NCBI RefSeq assembly: GCF_020531965.1
Contig: NZ_JAJAWH010000017.1
Location: forward strand, 1 to 64,000
Source: Pseudorhizobium xiangyangii
Lineage (GTDB): Bacteria > Pseudomonadota > Alphaproteobacteria > Rhizobiales > Rhizobiaceae
Direction: 5' to 3'
DNA length: 64,000 nt
Shown here: positions 35,484 to 44,815 of the stretch, one piece after another
How the letters are laid out: each line of letters starts with the position of its first letter
Numbering within the stretch: the stretch's first letter is position 1
Notes under the pieces: model-generated
Databases searched by the model: none
What the model saw: only the letters and a program-made list of their open reading frames with translations
Told to the model about the DNA's origin: nothing
Position numbers and translations under genes: made by a program

Positions 35484-37085
35484 ATGCGAGCAGACATTCT
35501 TGTGGTGGGCGGCGGACTTGGCGGCGTGGCGGCGGCCCTTGGCGCGGCGCGCGCCGGGCGCAGTGTCATCATGACCGAAGAATTTGACTGGATCGGCGGG
35601 CAATTGACCAGTCAGGCCGTCCCATCCGACGAACATACCTGGGTCGAACAGTTCGGCATCACGCGATCCTACCGGAAACTGCGCAATGGCATCCGCCAAT
35701 ACTACCGCGACCACTATCCTCTCACGGAGGCAAGCCGCGCCTGGACCGATCTCAATCCTGGCGCAGGATGGGTAAGCCGCATCTGCGCCGAGCCGCGTGT
35801 CAGCCTGGCGGTGATGGAAGCCATGCTGATGCCGTATCTTGCTTCCGGGCGGCTGAGGTTGCTGCAGCCCTACAGGCCGGTCGCCGCCGATGCCGATGGT
35901 GACACGGTGCGAACCGTGACGGTTCGGCATCGTGATCTGGGCAAGGAAATCACGATCCATGCGGCTTACATTCTCGACGCGACGGAACTGGGCGACCTCC
36001 TGCCGATGACCGGCACGGAATACGTAAAAGGATTCGAGGCCCAGTCCGACACAGGCGAGCCGAGCGCACCTGACGATGCACAGCCCGACAACGTCCAGGC
36101 GGTGTCTATCTGCTTCGCCATCGACCATGTCGATGGCGACCAGACAATCGACAAGCCGGAAAACTACGACTACTGGCGCAGCTATCAGCCGCATTTCTGG
36201 GGTGGTCCACTGCTCGGGTTTACCGCCCCACATCCCCGTACACTCGAGTTCACAACGCGGTCCTTTACTCCCAATCCCGACGACGACCCGACGCTGGTCG
36301 ACGCCGATCAGCGCAGAGGGGGCGGCGATGAAAACCTCTGGACATTCCGGCGGATTGCTGCCCGCCGAAACTTCCAGCCCGGTCTCTATGAATCCGACAT
36401 CTGCTTCGTGAACTGGCCGATGATCGACTACATGGACGGCACGATCATCGACGTTTCCGAAGACGAAAAAGCCAAACACCTCAAGGCTGCCGCCGACCTT
36501 TCCTACTCGGTCTTCTACTGGCTTCAAACGGAGGCGCCGCGTGTCGACGGAGGGCAGGGGTTCAAGGGACTACGCCTGCGTGGCGACATCACCGGCACCG
36601 AGCACGGCCTTGCCATGGCGCCTTACGTCCGCGAAAGCCGTCGCATCAAGCCGGTGACGCGCATCGTCGAGCAGGACCTCTCCTTTGCAGTGCGCGGTGC
36701 TCTAGGCGCCCTCCACTACCGCGACAGCATAGGGATCGGCATGTACCGCATCGACCTGCATCCCTCGACTGGCGGTGACAACTATATAGACGTGCCATCC
36801 TGCCCATTCGAAATTCCGCTTGGCGCGCTTTTGCCGGAGCGCATGAAAAACCTGGTCACGGCAGGCAAGAATATCGGCACAACGCATATCACCAACGGCT
36901 GTTACCGGTTGCATCCCGTCGAATGGAACATCGGTGAGGTTGCCGGCATGCTTGCCGCCCACTGCCTTGACAAGGGTCTCACACCCCATCAGGTCCAGGA
37001 AAATGACGAGCACCTTCACGATTTCCAGAGAGAGCTGGCACGTGAAGGCATCGAAATGCGCTGGCCGGATATAGCGGCCTATTGA
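35484..37085 (+). CDS. FAD-dependent oxidoreductase (FAD_oxidored family)
   Basis: A 533-residue flavoprotein. The N-terminal dinucleotide-binding motif is [21 protein letters not shown], followed by EEFDWIGGQLTSQ, a pattern of the FAD_oxidored group; a second FAD-contact region near the C-terminus is LVTAGKNIGTTHITNGCYRLHP. No signal peptide is seen, so it is cytoplasmic. An alternative GTG start lies at 35475. It shares an operon with a CUT1 importer, so it probably oxidises the imported compound; the substrate cannot be read from sequence. Confidence 0.82.
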   Translation: MRADILVVGGGLGGVAAALGAARAGRSVIMTEEFDWIGGQLTSQAVPSDEHTWVEQFGITRSYRKLRNGIRQYYRDHYPLTEASRAWTDLNPGAGWVSRICAEPRVSLAVMEAMLMPYLASGRLRLLQPYRPVAADADGDTVRTVTVRHRDLGKEITIHAAYILDATELGDLLPMTGTEYVKGFEAQSDTGEPSAPDDAQPDNVQAVSICFAIDHVDGDQTIDKPENYDYWRSYQPHFWGGPLLGFTAPHPRTLEFTTRSFTPNPDDDPTLVDADQRRGGGDENLWTFRRIAARRNFQPGLYESDICFVNWPMIDYMDGTIIDVSEDEKAKHLKAAADLSYSVFYWLQTEAPRVDGGQGFKGLRLRGDITGTEHGLAMAPYVRESRRIKPVTRIVEQDLSFAVRGALGALHYRDSIGIGMYRIDLHPSTGGDNYIDVPSCPFEIPLGALLPERMKNLVTAGKNIGTTHITNGCYRLHPVEWNIGEVAGMLAAHCLDKGLTPHQVQENDEHLHDFQRELAREGIEMRWPDIAAY

Positions 37086-37112
37086 TCAACCCATCTTGGA
37101 GGAGGACCGGGA

Positions 37113-38384
37113 ATGACACATAAAAGGACTTTGACGTCGGCAATGACCGCACTTGCAGTGGTGGTGCCGCTCGCCTGGGGCGGCGCGAGCCACGCCCAGG
37201 AGGCGATCAATCTACGCATGACCATATGGAGCGCCAACGAGGCGCATCTGACGCTCTTTAACGAGATCGCCGCGGGGTTCAAGGAAGATAACCCCGATGT
37301 TACGGTGACTTATGAATCCCTGCCGTTCGATACGTACACCACGGCGTTGACGACCCAGATCGCCGGCGGAAATGCGCCGGACATGGCTTGGATCTTCGAA
37401 ACCTCAGCCTATGACTTCGTCGCATCCGGAGCATTGCATCCGCTGACCGACACGTTGACTGCCACGGAGGGCTATAACCTCGACGAAGTGAACGGAACTG
37501 CAACGGAACGCTGGTCGCAAGATGGAGCGCTCTATGCCTATCCATTCTCCACATCGCCGTTTGGCATGTTCGTCAACAATGATGTCATCAAGGCCTCCGG
37601 CGCCAAAACACCGGCGGAGCTCATAGCAGCCGGCGAATGGACATGGGAGAACGCGATCGCAACCGCGGCCACAGTCGGGAAAGCCGGCAAGGCAGGGCTG
37701 ATCATCCGCGACTTCAAGTATCAGATGTGGCAGAACCTCGCCTCCGTCTGGAATGGCTGGGGCGCCTCTCCGTGGGGTGAGGACGGCAAGACCTGCACAT
37801 TTGCCGAGCAGCCAATGATTGATGCGCTGAGCTTTATTCATGAAGCGGCTTTCCAACAGAAGGCCATGCCAGGCCCTGGCGAGGACGTCGACTTCTTTGC
37901 CGGCAATGCGGCGATGACCATCACGCAGATCAGTCGCGCTTCCTTGCTTCCCAAGGACAATCCATTTGACTGGGATCTGGTGCCGCTTCCGAAGGGACCG
38001 GCTGGTGAATACGCACTGATCGGTCAGGCCGGGGTCGGTGTCCTGGCGGGAAGCAAGAACGCTGAGACAGCGGCGAAATTCATCGCCTACATGACGAACC
38101 CGGAAAATTCGGCAAAGCTCAGCCAGTTCTTCCCCTCGGCGCGCAAGTCTCTGCTCAACGCCGAAATCTTGAAGAAAACCAATCCGCTCCTGAGCCAGGA
38201 GCAGATCGACCGGGTCGTCATCGCCGGAATTGAAGCGGGCAAAGTTATCCCCGGCCACACCGGTTTCGCCCAGATCCAGCAGACCGTTCGCGCAGGCCTC
38301 GACAGCATATGGCGGCCAGACGCCGACATTCCCGCTGCAACGCAGGCAATCTGCGGCCAGATCGGCCGCATGTTGCAGCGCTAA
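37113..38384 (+). CDS. CUT1 ABC transporter substrate-binding protein
   Basis: A 423-residue periplasmic solute-binding protein of SBP_bac_1 (maltose/glycerol-3-phosphate) type. The signal peptide (MTALAVVVPLAWGGASHAQ, cleavage near residue 29) precedes TIWSANEAHLTLFNEIAAGFKEDNP and the family core GNAPDMAWIF. GGAGGAGGACCGGGA lies before the ATG. It feeds the two permeases and ATPase that follow. The ligand is probably a sugar or sugar-like polyol. Confidence 0.9.
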   Translation: MTHKRTLTSAMTALAVVVPLAWGGASHAQEAINLRMTIWSANEAHLTLFNEIAAGFKEDNPDVTVTYESLPFDTYTTALTTQIAGGNAPDMAWIFETSAYDFVASGALHPLTDTLTATEGYNLDEVNGTATERWSQDGALYAYPFSTSPFGMFVNNDVIKASGAKTPAELIAAGEWTWENAIATAATVGKAGKAGLIIRDFKYQMWQNLASVWNGWGASPWGEDGKTCTFAEQPMIDALSFIHEAAFQQKAMPGPGEDVDFFAGNAAMTITQISRASLLPKDNPFDWDLVPLPKGPAGEYALIGQAGVGVLAGSKNAETAAKFIAYMTNPENSAKLSQFFPSARKSLLNAEILKKTNPLLSQEQIDRVVIAGIEAGKVIPGHTGFAQIQQTVRAGLDSIWRPDADIPAATQAICGQIGRMLQR

Positions 38385-38394
38385 AGGAAAAGAC

Positions 38395-39327
38395 ATGGCT
38401 GTCGCGCAGGATCACGTGCCGTCGGACGCCCGCTCCACGTCGCCGTTCTGGACGGTTGCGCGGCGCGACAGCCTCGCCGGTTTCCTCTTCATCGCACCGC
38501 AATTGATAGGCGTCATCGTTTTCGTGCTTGTTCCGCTTGGGCTGGTGTTCTGGTATTCGCTGCACGAGTGGAACGTGCTGGCAAACACGTTCACCTATAC
38601 GGGCAGCGAAAACTACCGAATGCTCCTGTCTGACCCCTCGATTGTTCGTGTGCTTGGGGCAACGGCGATCTTTTCGGTCGGCCTGGTGATATTCAACCTG
38701 TCGCTGGCGCTGCTGCTGGCGGTACTTCTAAATCAGCGCCTTCCCGGCATTACCGTTTTTCGTACGTTGTTCTTCTCTCCGGTGGTGGTCTCGCTCGTAG
38801 CGTGGACGATCGTCTGGGGCTTCCTGTTGCAGAAGAACGGCGGGATCAACGGCATGCTTCTCGTTTTCGGCATGGAGGGACCGAACTGGTTGCGCGAGGA
38901 AACGACAGCGATGATCTCGGTCATCGTCGTGCAGGTCTTCAAGAATGTCGGCCTCAACATGATCCTGTTCCTGGCGGCGTTGCAGGGCGTACCGAAGGAA
39001 CTCTACGAGGCGGCCCGAATCGACGGGGCTCCACCGTTCAAGCAGTTCCGGCGCATAACCTTGCCGCTGATCAGCCCAACGATTCTGCTTACCTCCATCA
39101 TCACCATCGTCGGTTCGCTGCAGGTCTTTGCGCAGATCGCCGTGCTTACCCAGGGTGGCCCGGGCCTCTCGACCACCGTCCTCGTCTACTACCTCTACCA
39201 GCAGGCCTTCCAGTTCCACTTTTTCGGCTACGGCTCGACGCTGTCGATCCTACTTTTCGTGATCGTCGCCGTTCTGACTTTCGCCCAATGGCAGATGCGC
39301 AAGAGGATTGTCTTCTATGAAAGCTGA
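38395..39327 (+). CDS. CUT1 ABC transporter permease, MalF-like
   Basis: A 310-residue membrane subunit with six hydrophobic segments and the permease EAA loop (YEAARIDGAPPFKQFRRITLPLISPT). AAAGGAAAAGAC precedes the ATG at 38395, so longer in-frame forms overlapping the binding-protein gene were rejected. Its end overlaps the second permease start by 11 bp. Confidence 0.9.
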   Translation: MAVAQDHVPSDARSTSPFWTVARRDSLAGFLFIAPQLIGVIVFVLVPLGLVFWYSLHEWNVLANTFTYTGSENYRMLLSDPSIVRVLGATAIFSVGLVIFNLSLALLLAVLLNQRLPGITVFRTLFFSPVVVSLVAWTIVWGFLLQKNGGINGMLLVFGMEGPNWLREETTAMISVIVVQVFKNVGLNMILFLAALQGVPKELYEAARIDGAPPFKQFRRITLPLISPTILLTSIITIVGSLQVFAQIAVLTQGGPGLSTTVLVYYLYQQAFQFHFFGYGSTLSILLFVIVAVLTFAQWQMRKRIVFYES

Positions 39328-40159
39328 ACTTTCTGCGCGCATGAAAGTCACATTGTACGGCCTGCTGTGTGTGTTGCTCATCCCCTTCGTCTTCCCGACC
39401 TGGTGGATGGTCACGTCCTCCTTCAAGCCAATCAGTGACATCTTTGCGTTTCCACCCCAGCTCCTGCCGCAACGCTACGACTGGACCACCTATTCCAAGG
39501 TGTTCGAATTGCAGCCTTTTGTGCAGCAATACTGGAATTCCGCCTATATCGCTGCAGTGGTGACGATCGGCACGATGATCATCTCGTCCATGGCCGGTTA
39601 CGCCTTTGCGCGTATTCGCTTCCCCTTCGCCAACACCATGTTCATGATCGTGCTGCTCGGGCTTCTGATCCCGTCCGAGGTCACGATCGTTCCACTCTTC
39701 CAGATGTTTCTCCAAGCCGGCCTGGTGAATACCCATTGGCCACTGATCCTGGTGCCAATGTTCGGCGCGCCGAGCATATTCGCCACTTTCGTCATGCGGC
39801 AGTTCTTCGTGACGCTGCCAGTCGAACTCGAGGAGGCGGCACGTGTCGATGGACTTGGTCGCTTCAAGATCTTCGTCAGGATTGCCCTGCCGCTTGCTAA
39901 GCCGGCTCTGGCGTCCGTCGCAATCTTCACCTTTCTCCACTCGTGGAATCTCTTCCTCGAGCCTATCGTGTTCCTGTCGAGCGCCGAGAAGTTCACCCTG
40001 CCGCAGGCGCTGACCCAGTATACCGATGCTTACGGGGGGCCGATGTGGAACATCCAGCTCGCAGCCGCCACGCTGACAGCGTTGCCGGTACTCATCGTCT
40101 TCATCATCGCGCAGAAGCAGTTCGTCGAAGGGCTTGCGCATACCGGCCTGAAGGGCTGA
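39317..40159 (+). CDS. CUT1 ABC transporter permease, MalG-like
   Basis: A 280-residue second membrane subunit with six hydrophobic segments and EAA loop EEAARVDGLGRFKIFVRIALPLAKPA. The MalG-type ending (AQKQFVEGLAHTGLKG) is present. The ATG at 39317 lies within the end of the previous gene; a TTG at 39308 is less likely. It pairs with the 38395 permease. Confidence 0.92.
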   Translation: MKAELSARMKVTLYGLLCVLLIPFVFPTWWMVTSSFKPISDIFAFPPQLLPQRYDWTTYSKVFELQPFVQQYWNSAYIAAVVTIGTMIISSMAGYAFARIRFPFANTMFMIVLLGLLIPSEVTIVPLFQMFLQAGLVNTHWPLILVPMFGAPSIFATFVMRQFFVTLPVELEEAARVDGLGRFKIFVRIALPLAKPALASVAIFTFLHSWNLFLEPIVFLSSAEKFTLPQALTQYTDAYGGPMWNIQLAAATLTALPVLIVFIIAQKQFVEGLAHTGLKG

Positions 40160-40175
40160 GCACGGATAAGGTCTT

Positions 40176-41228
40176 ATGGCTGAAGTTACTCTTTCCCAAG
40201 TTCGTAAAAGTTACGGCGCCGTCGACGTTATTCACGGCGTCGATCTAGAGATCAGGGATGGCGAGTTCGTCGTGCTGGTTGGTCCATCCGGATGCGGCAA
40301 GTCGACCTTACTAAGGATGGTCGCCGGTTTGGAAACGATCACTGACGGTGATGTTCGTATCGGTGACCGCATCGTCAACGATCTCGATCCCAAAGACCGC
40401 GATATCGCCATGGTCTTCCAGAGCTATGCACTCTATCCCCATATGACAGTCGCGACGAATATGGGCTTCTCCCTCGAGCACCGCGGTGGGAGCAAGACAG
40501 AGATTGCCGAACGGGTGAATTGGGCAGCCGGCATTCTCGGTCTTGAGAAGCTTCTTGAAAGGTACCCTCGACAGCTTTCCGGAGGACAGCGGCAACGTGT
40601 CGCCATGGGCCGCGCCATCGTTCGCAATCCGCAGGTCTTCCTGTTTGATGAGCCGTTGTCAAACCTGGATGCAAAGCTGCGCGTTGTGATGCGCGGCGAG
40701 ATAAAGGCCCTGCACCAGAGGCTGAAGACAACGACCATCTATGTCACCCATGACCAGGTGGAGGCGATGACCATGGCCGACAAGATCGTCGTTCTGAATG
40801 GCGGCCGTGTCGAGCAGATCGGAGCTCCTCTCGACCTCTACGACCGGCCGGCCAACCAGTTCGTGGCCAGCTTTATCGGGTCGCCTGCGATGAATTTCAT
40901 AAATGGTACAATCACGCATGACGGCTTTGTCGCACCGGGTATCGTGCTGACACTTCCGGAAGGAGTGCGCGGACTTCACGATCGCAAGGTTGTCTACGGC
41001 ATCAGGCCTGAGCATTTCACGGTCGATGACAGCGGAGTGACCATGGAGGTTCTACTCGTCGAACCCATGGGCTCGGAAACGCAAGTAACGATGAAGCTCG
41101 GCGAGACAACGATCACCGGCGTCTTTCGTGAACGCATAGCACTGACGCCCGGCTCCACAATCCGCGTGCGCCCGGAGCTTGCCAGTGTCCACCTGTTCGC
41201 TGCCGACAGCGGCCAACGCTTGAATTGA
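40176..41228 (+). CDS. CUT1 ABC transporter ATP-binding protein (UgpC/MalK type)
   Basis: A 350-residue ATPase with Walker A GPSGCGKST, Q-loop FQSYALYPHMTV, signature LSGGQRQRVAMGRAI, Walker B FLFDEPLSNLDAKLR and switch YVTHDQVEAMT. A C-terminal TOBE region (about 235-350) carries the regulatory fold of the MalK class. It completes the four-gene importer. Confidence 0.94.
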   Translation: MAEVTLSQVRKSYGAVDVIHGVDLEIRDGEFVVLVGPSGCGKSTLLRMVAGLETITDGDVRIGDRIVNDLDPKDRDIAMVFQSYALYPHMTVATNMGFSLEHRGGSKTEIAERVNWAAGILGLEKLLERYPRQLSGGQRQRVAMGRAIVRNPQVFLFDEPLSNLDAKLRVVMRGEIKALHQRLKTTTIYVTHDQVEAMTMADKIVVLNGGRVEQIGAPLDLYDRPANQFVASFIGSPAMNFINGTITHDGFVAPGIVLTLPEGVRGLHDRKVVYGIRPEHFTVDDSGVTMEVLLVEPMGSETQVTMKLGETTITGVFRERIALTPGSTIRVRPELASVHLFAADSGQRLN

Positions 41229-41238
41229 GGCCGATTGC

Positions 41239-41958
41239 ATGCCCTTTTACCCGGAAACCAAGCTTACGGTCGCAATGCGTGACGGTGACTTCCCGATCAT
41301 CGTTTCGCTGGCTCGCCACGATCTTGACCTGGCGAAGGCGGCGCTTGGGGCAGGGGCCGTTGCCCTGAAAGTCCATCTCAATGCCTACCATCGCGCCACA
41401 GGAACCACCTTCGGCTCATATGCCGAGGAGCGACCCTTTCTTGAAAAGCTCGCCATGCTTGGAGTGCCGTTGCTGGTGATGGCAGGCCAGGAGACAGTAC
41501 CGACGGCGCAAGAGATGGACCGTCTGGCCGAGTTAGGCTTCGAAGCGTTCAATGTCTATTTCGACCACCTGAAGCCCCATCTCCTGCAATCGCAATTACG
41601 GCCCGTTCCCGCGCTCGGTGAAATGAGTACCAACGAAGACCTCAATGCCATCATTGCCATTCCAGGCGCGATGATGGAGGCGTCCGTTGCATCTTTTGCG
41701 GACTACGGCACGCCCCTTGGCGAGGCGGATTTTTCGCGCTACCGGGAGATCGTCGCCAGCGCCGGCATCCCCGTCATCGCGCCAAGCCAGAAGCGCTTTG
41801 TCGCCAACGACATACCGAAGTTGAAAGCAGCGGGCATCGCCGCCCCCCTGCTTGGTGTCGTCGTGACCGGCACGACGCCGCAGAGCATGGAAGCAGCCGT
41901 CCGGCCGATTGCAGATGCGTGCTCAACGAAAGCGATAATTTGGCAGACCAGTCAATAA
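41239..41958 (+). CDS. TIM-barrel protein of unknown function
   Basis: A 239-residue protein that reads as a (beta/alpha)8 barrel with phosphate-binding ends: IIVSLARHDLDLAKAALGAGAVALKVHLNAY near the start, LGVPLLVMAG, FEAFNVYFDHL, then IPVIAPSQK and LLGVVVTGTTPQSM at the end. It resembles small phosphosugar epimerase or aldolase-like barrels, but I cannot name the family. It lies 10 bp after the ATPase gene and probably acts on the imported solute. Confidence 0.65.
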   Translation: MPFYPETKLTVAMRDGDFPIIVSLARHDLDLAKAALGAGAVALKVHLNAYHRATGTTFGSYAEERPFLEKLAMLGVPLLVMAGQETVPTAQEMDRLAELGFEAFNVYFDHLKPHLLQSQLRPVPALGEMSTNEDLNAIIAIPGAMMEASVASFADYGTPLGEADFSRYREIVASAGIPVIAPSQKRFVANDIPKLKAAGIAAPLLGVVVTGTTPQSMEAAVRPIADACSTKAIIWQTSQ

Positions 41959-41982
41959 CATACCAACCGATCTGCCTCGTTG

Positions 41983-42927
<945 letters not shown>

Positions 42928-42941
42928 CTAGTAGGGGGAAA

Positions 42942-43940
42942 TCAGTTGGCGGAGAGCGTCTGCAGCAGCGCGGCGATGTAGCCGTAGCAGAAGGCGAAGG
43001 CGACGCCGGTCGGGTCACGACCGCTGATGCGTGGCACATGGTCAGGCATAACCATGTACTTGTAGCCGACCTCCTTATAGATCCTCAGCGAGCGGGCCAT
43101 GTCCATGTCACCTTCTTCCGGGAAGGTTTCCATGAACGATAGCTTGCCGCCGCTGATGTTGCGGAAGTGCAGGTTGAAGATCTTTCCGCGGGTGCCGAAC
43201 CAGCGGATTACGTCATCGATCTCCTCGCGTGGGTTGTCGAGCATTTCTCCAATCGAGCCCTGGCAGAAATTCAGTCCGTGATAAGGGCTTTCGCGCATTT
43301 GAACGAACGTCTTCAAGCCTTCGACGGTGCCGAGCACGCGGGTCACGCCCTTGTAGCCGGGCGGCGTGTAGGGATCATGTGGATGGCAGGCAAGCCGTAC
43401 CTTGTTGCTTTCGGCGACCGGCACGACGCGCTCGAGGAAATAATCGATGCGTTCCCAGTTGTCGTCTTCAGACAGCACACCCGCCAAACCGGGGGCGGCA
43501 CGCTGGTCGGCCAAGGTCCATCGGAACGCCTCGTTGAGCGAGCCGCCACGCCCCTTTTCAAGCTCTGTTCTGGGGATGCCGATCAGATTGAGATTGTATT
43601 TTACCGCGGGAATACCGGCCGTGGCGCAGTTTTCGATCATCTTGCAGACGAGATCGATCTGGCGGTCGCGCTGAGGGCCCGCCAAGAGGATATCGGGAAG
43701 CGAGGCTTTCTCGATCGGCTGGGAGGGAAGCGGCAACTGGATCATGTCGAGTACAAGTCCGAAGCTCTCCACATGGTCGCGATGACGCTCCAGATCCTCG
43801 AGAGTCCAGCTCGACGGGAGCCCCGGCGGATCCGCCGAGATATTGTTCACTCCAAGCTGCGCGAAGACTCGGTAATCGTCGTCGTCGCGTGCGGCGACCT
43901 GCGTTCCCAGATACACATAAACCTCCCGAAATGGCGTCAC
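42942..43940 (-). CDS. UxuA-like mannonate dehydratase family protein
   Basis: A 332-residue TIM-barrel protein related to D-mannonate dehydratase UxuA, with metal-ligand stretches VRLACHPHDPYTPP, LNFCQGSIGEM, KIFNLHFRNISG and MPDHVPRISGRD. It is shorter than classical UxuA (about 390 residues), so the substrate may differ; another aldonate or an isomerisation is possible. It sits between its GntR regulator and kdgD, pointing to acid-sugar catabolism. It could also be a xylose-isomerase-like enzyme of unknown substrate. Confidence 0.78.
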   Translation of the reverse strand: MTPFREVYVYLGTQVAARDDDDYRVFAQLGVNNISADPPGLPSSWTLEDLERHRDHVESFGLVLDMIQLPLPSQPIEKASLPDILLAGPQRDRQIDLVCKMIENCATAGIPAVKYNLNLIGIPRTELEKGRGGSLNEAFRWTLADQRAAPGLAGVLSEDDNWERIDYFLERVVPVAESNKVRLACHPHDPYTPPGYKGVTRVLGTVEGLKTFVQMRESPYHGLNFCQGSIGEMLDNPREEIDDVIRWFGTRGKIFNLHFRNISGGKLSFMETFPEEGDMDMARSLRIYKEVGYKYMVMPDHVPRISGRDPTGVAFAFCYGYIAALLQTLSAN

Positions 43941-43949
43941 TACTCATAT

Positions 43950-43962
43950 GACATAATATGAC
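43950..43962. promoter_or_regulatory. GntR-type operator upstream of the UxuA-like gene
   Basis: GACATAATATGAC lies 9 bp upstream of the UxuA-like start. A close variant, GTCATAATACGAC, occurs at 44752-44764 in the next promoter region. Both fit the degenerate dyad GTCRTAWTAYGAC, as expected for one FadR-class GntR protein. Confidence 0.6.
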
Positions 43963-43982
43963 TTAGCTAGCCTGTCGAGAGC

Positions 43983-44684
43983 TTATTGCTGGTCCGCCAT
44001 GATTCTGTAGCGCCGCTGGCTCGCATTGATATGGTCGCGCATTGCCTGTCGGGCACGGTCGGGATCCTGCTCCGCGATCGCCTCCAGGATGGCAACATGC
44101 TCGGCATTCACTCTTGCCAGGTACTCCTTGTCCATTGCTTCCGGGAGCGTTGGGAACTGGCTGCGCGGAATGGCCCTTTGCCCGAACTGGCGGAAAACAT
44201 CGACGTAAATCCGGTTATTCGTTGCCGCCGCGATTGCCATGTGGAAGTCAAAATCCGCATCAACCGTGGATTGGCCCCGGTCGATCATTTGTCCCATTCG
44301 ACGGTTCGCCATCCGTATGGCACTTTCCTGCTCGGCCGTGCGGCGATAGGCAGCAATTGCCGCCGCTTCCCCCTCTGTTGCAAGGCGAAACTCTAGCAAC
44401 TCAAGGGTTGCAGGGATATTGTTTATCTCTGTCGGCGTGAGCTTGACGCTGTGGTGAGCCTTGGGGTCACTGACAAAAACACCCTTGCCCTGGAGGGGAC
44501 GGACAAAGCCCGCGGATCTCAAATCGGCAATAGCTTCACGCACGACCGTGCGGCTTACACCGAACTGCGCTTCGAGCTGCGGCTCGGTCGGAAGCTGGTC
44601 GCCCTCCTTCAGCTTTCCTGCTTCAATTTCGTGCCGCAGGTGGTCGATTACCTGCTGAGCCAGCCTTTGGCGCGTCGGCTTCAT
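43983..44684 (-). CDS. GntR-family regulator with FCD domain
   Basis: A 233-residue FadR/FCD regulator. The winged helix (LPTEPQLEAQFGVSRTVVREAIADLRSAG) is followed by the FCD ligand domain with conserved acid/His positions (DADFDFHMAIAAATNN, VNAEHVAILEAI, MRDHINASQ). It lies between the acid-sugar enzymes on its own strand and a divergent Opp-type importer. Shared operator-like repeats in both promoters (43950-43962 and 44752-44764) suggest it controls both. The ligand is probably a uronate- or aldarate-type acid (inference). Confidence 0.9.
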   Translation of the reverse strand: MKPTRQRLAQQVIDHLRHEIEAGKLKEGDQLPTEPQLEAQFGVSRTVVREAIADLRSAGFVRPLQGKGVFVSDPKAHHSVKLTPTEINNIPATLELLEFRLATEGEAAAIAAYRRTAEQESAIRMANRRMGQMIDRGQSTVDADFDFHMAIAAATNNRIYVDVFRQFGQRAIPRSQFPTLPEAMDKEYLARVNAEHVAILEAIAEQDPDRARQAMRDHINASQRRYRIMADQQ

Positions 44685-44751
44685 CCTTCTTCATTCCTTA
44701 TTTCGCATTGTGACCGCAGCGAGCCTTGTCACATCGATATAAGTCCGCTAA

Positions 44752-44764
44752 GTCATAATACGAC
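44752..44764. promoter_or_regulatory. GntR-type operator in the divergent gntR/importer promoter
   Basis: GTCATAATACGAC is a near-palindrome in the 131-bp gap between gntR (start 44684) and the importer (start 44816). A second related dyad (ACGACATATGATGT) follows at about 44771. With the copy at 43950-43962, it points to co-regulation of enzymes and importer. Confidence 0.6.
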
Positions 44765-44815
44765 ATACGGACGACATATGATGTTATCTCTATGATATCC
44801 CAGGGAGGGGAATCT

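Noticed and set aside
39146-40141. 331-codon frame antisense to the MalG-like permease
   Set aside because: Highly charged, repetitive sequence opposite a conserved membrane protein; a shadow frame.
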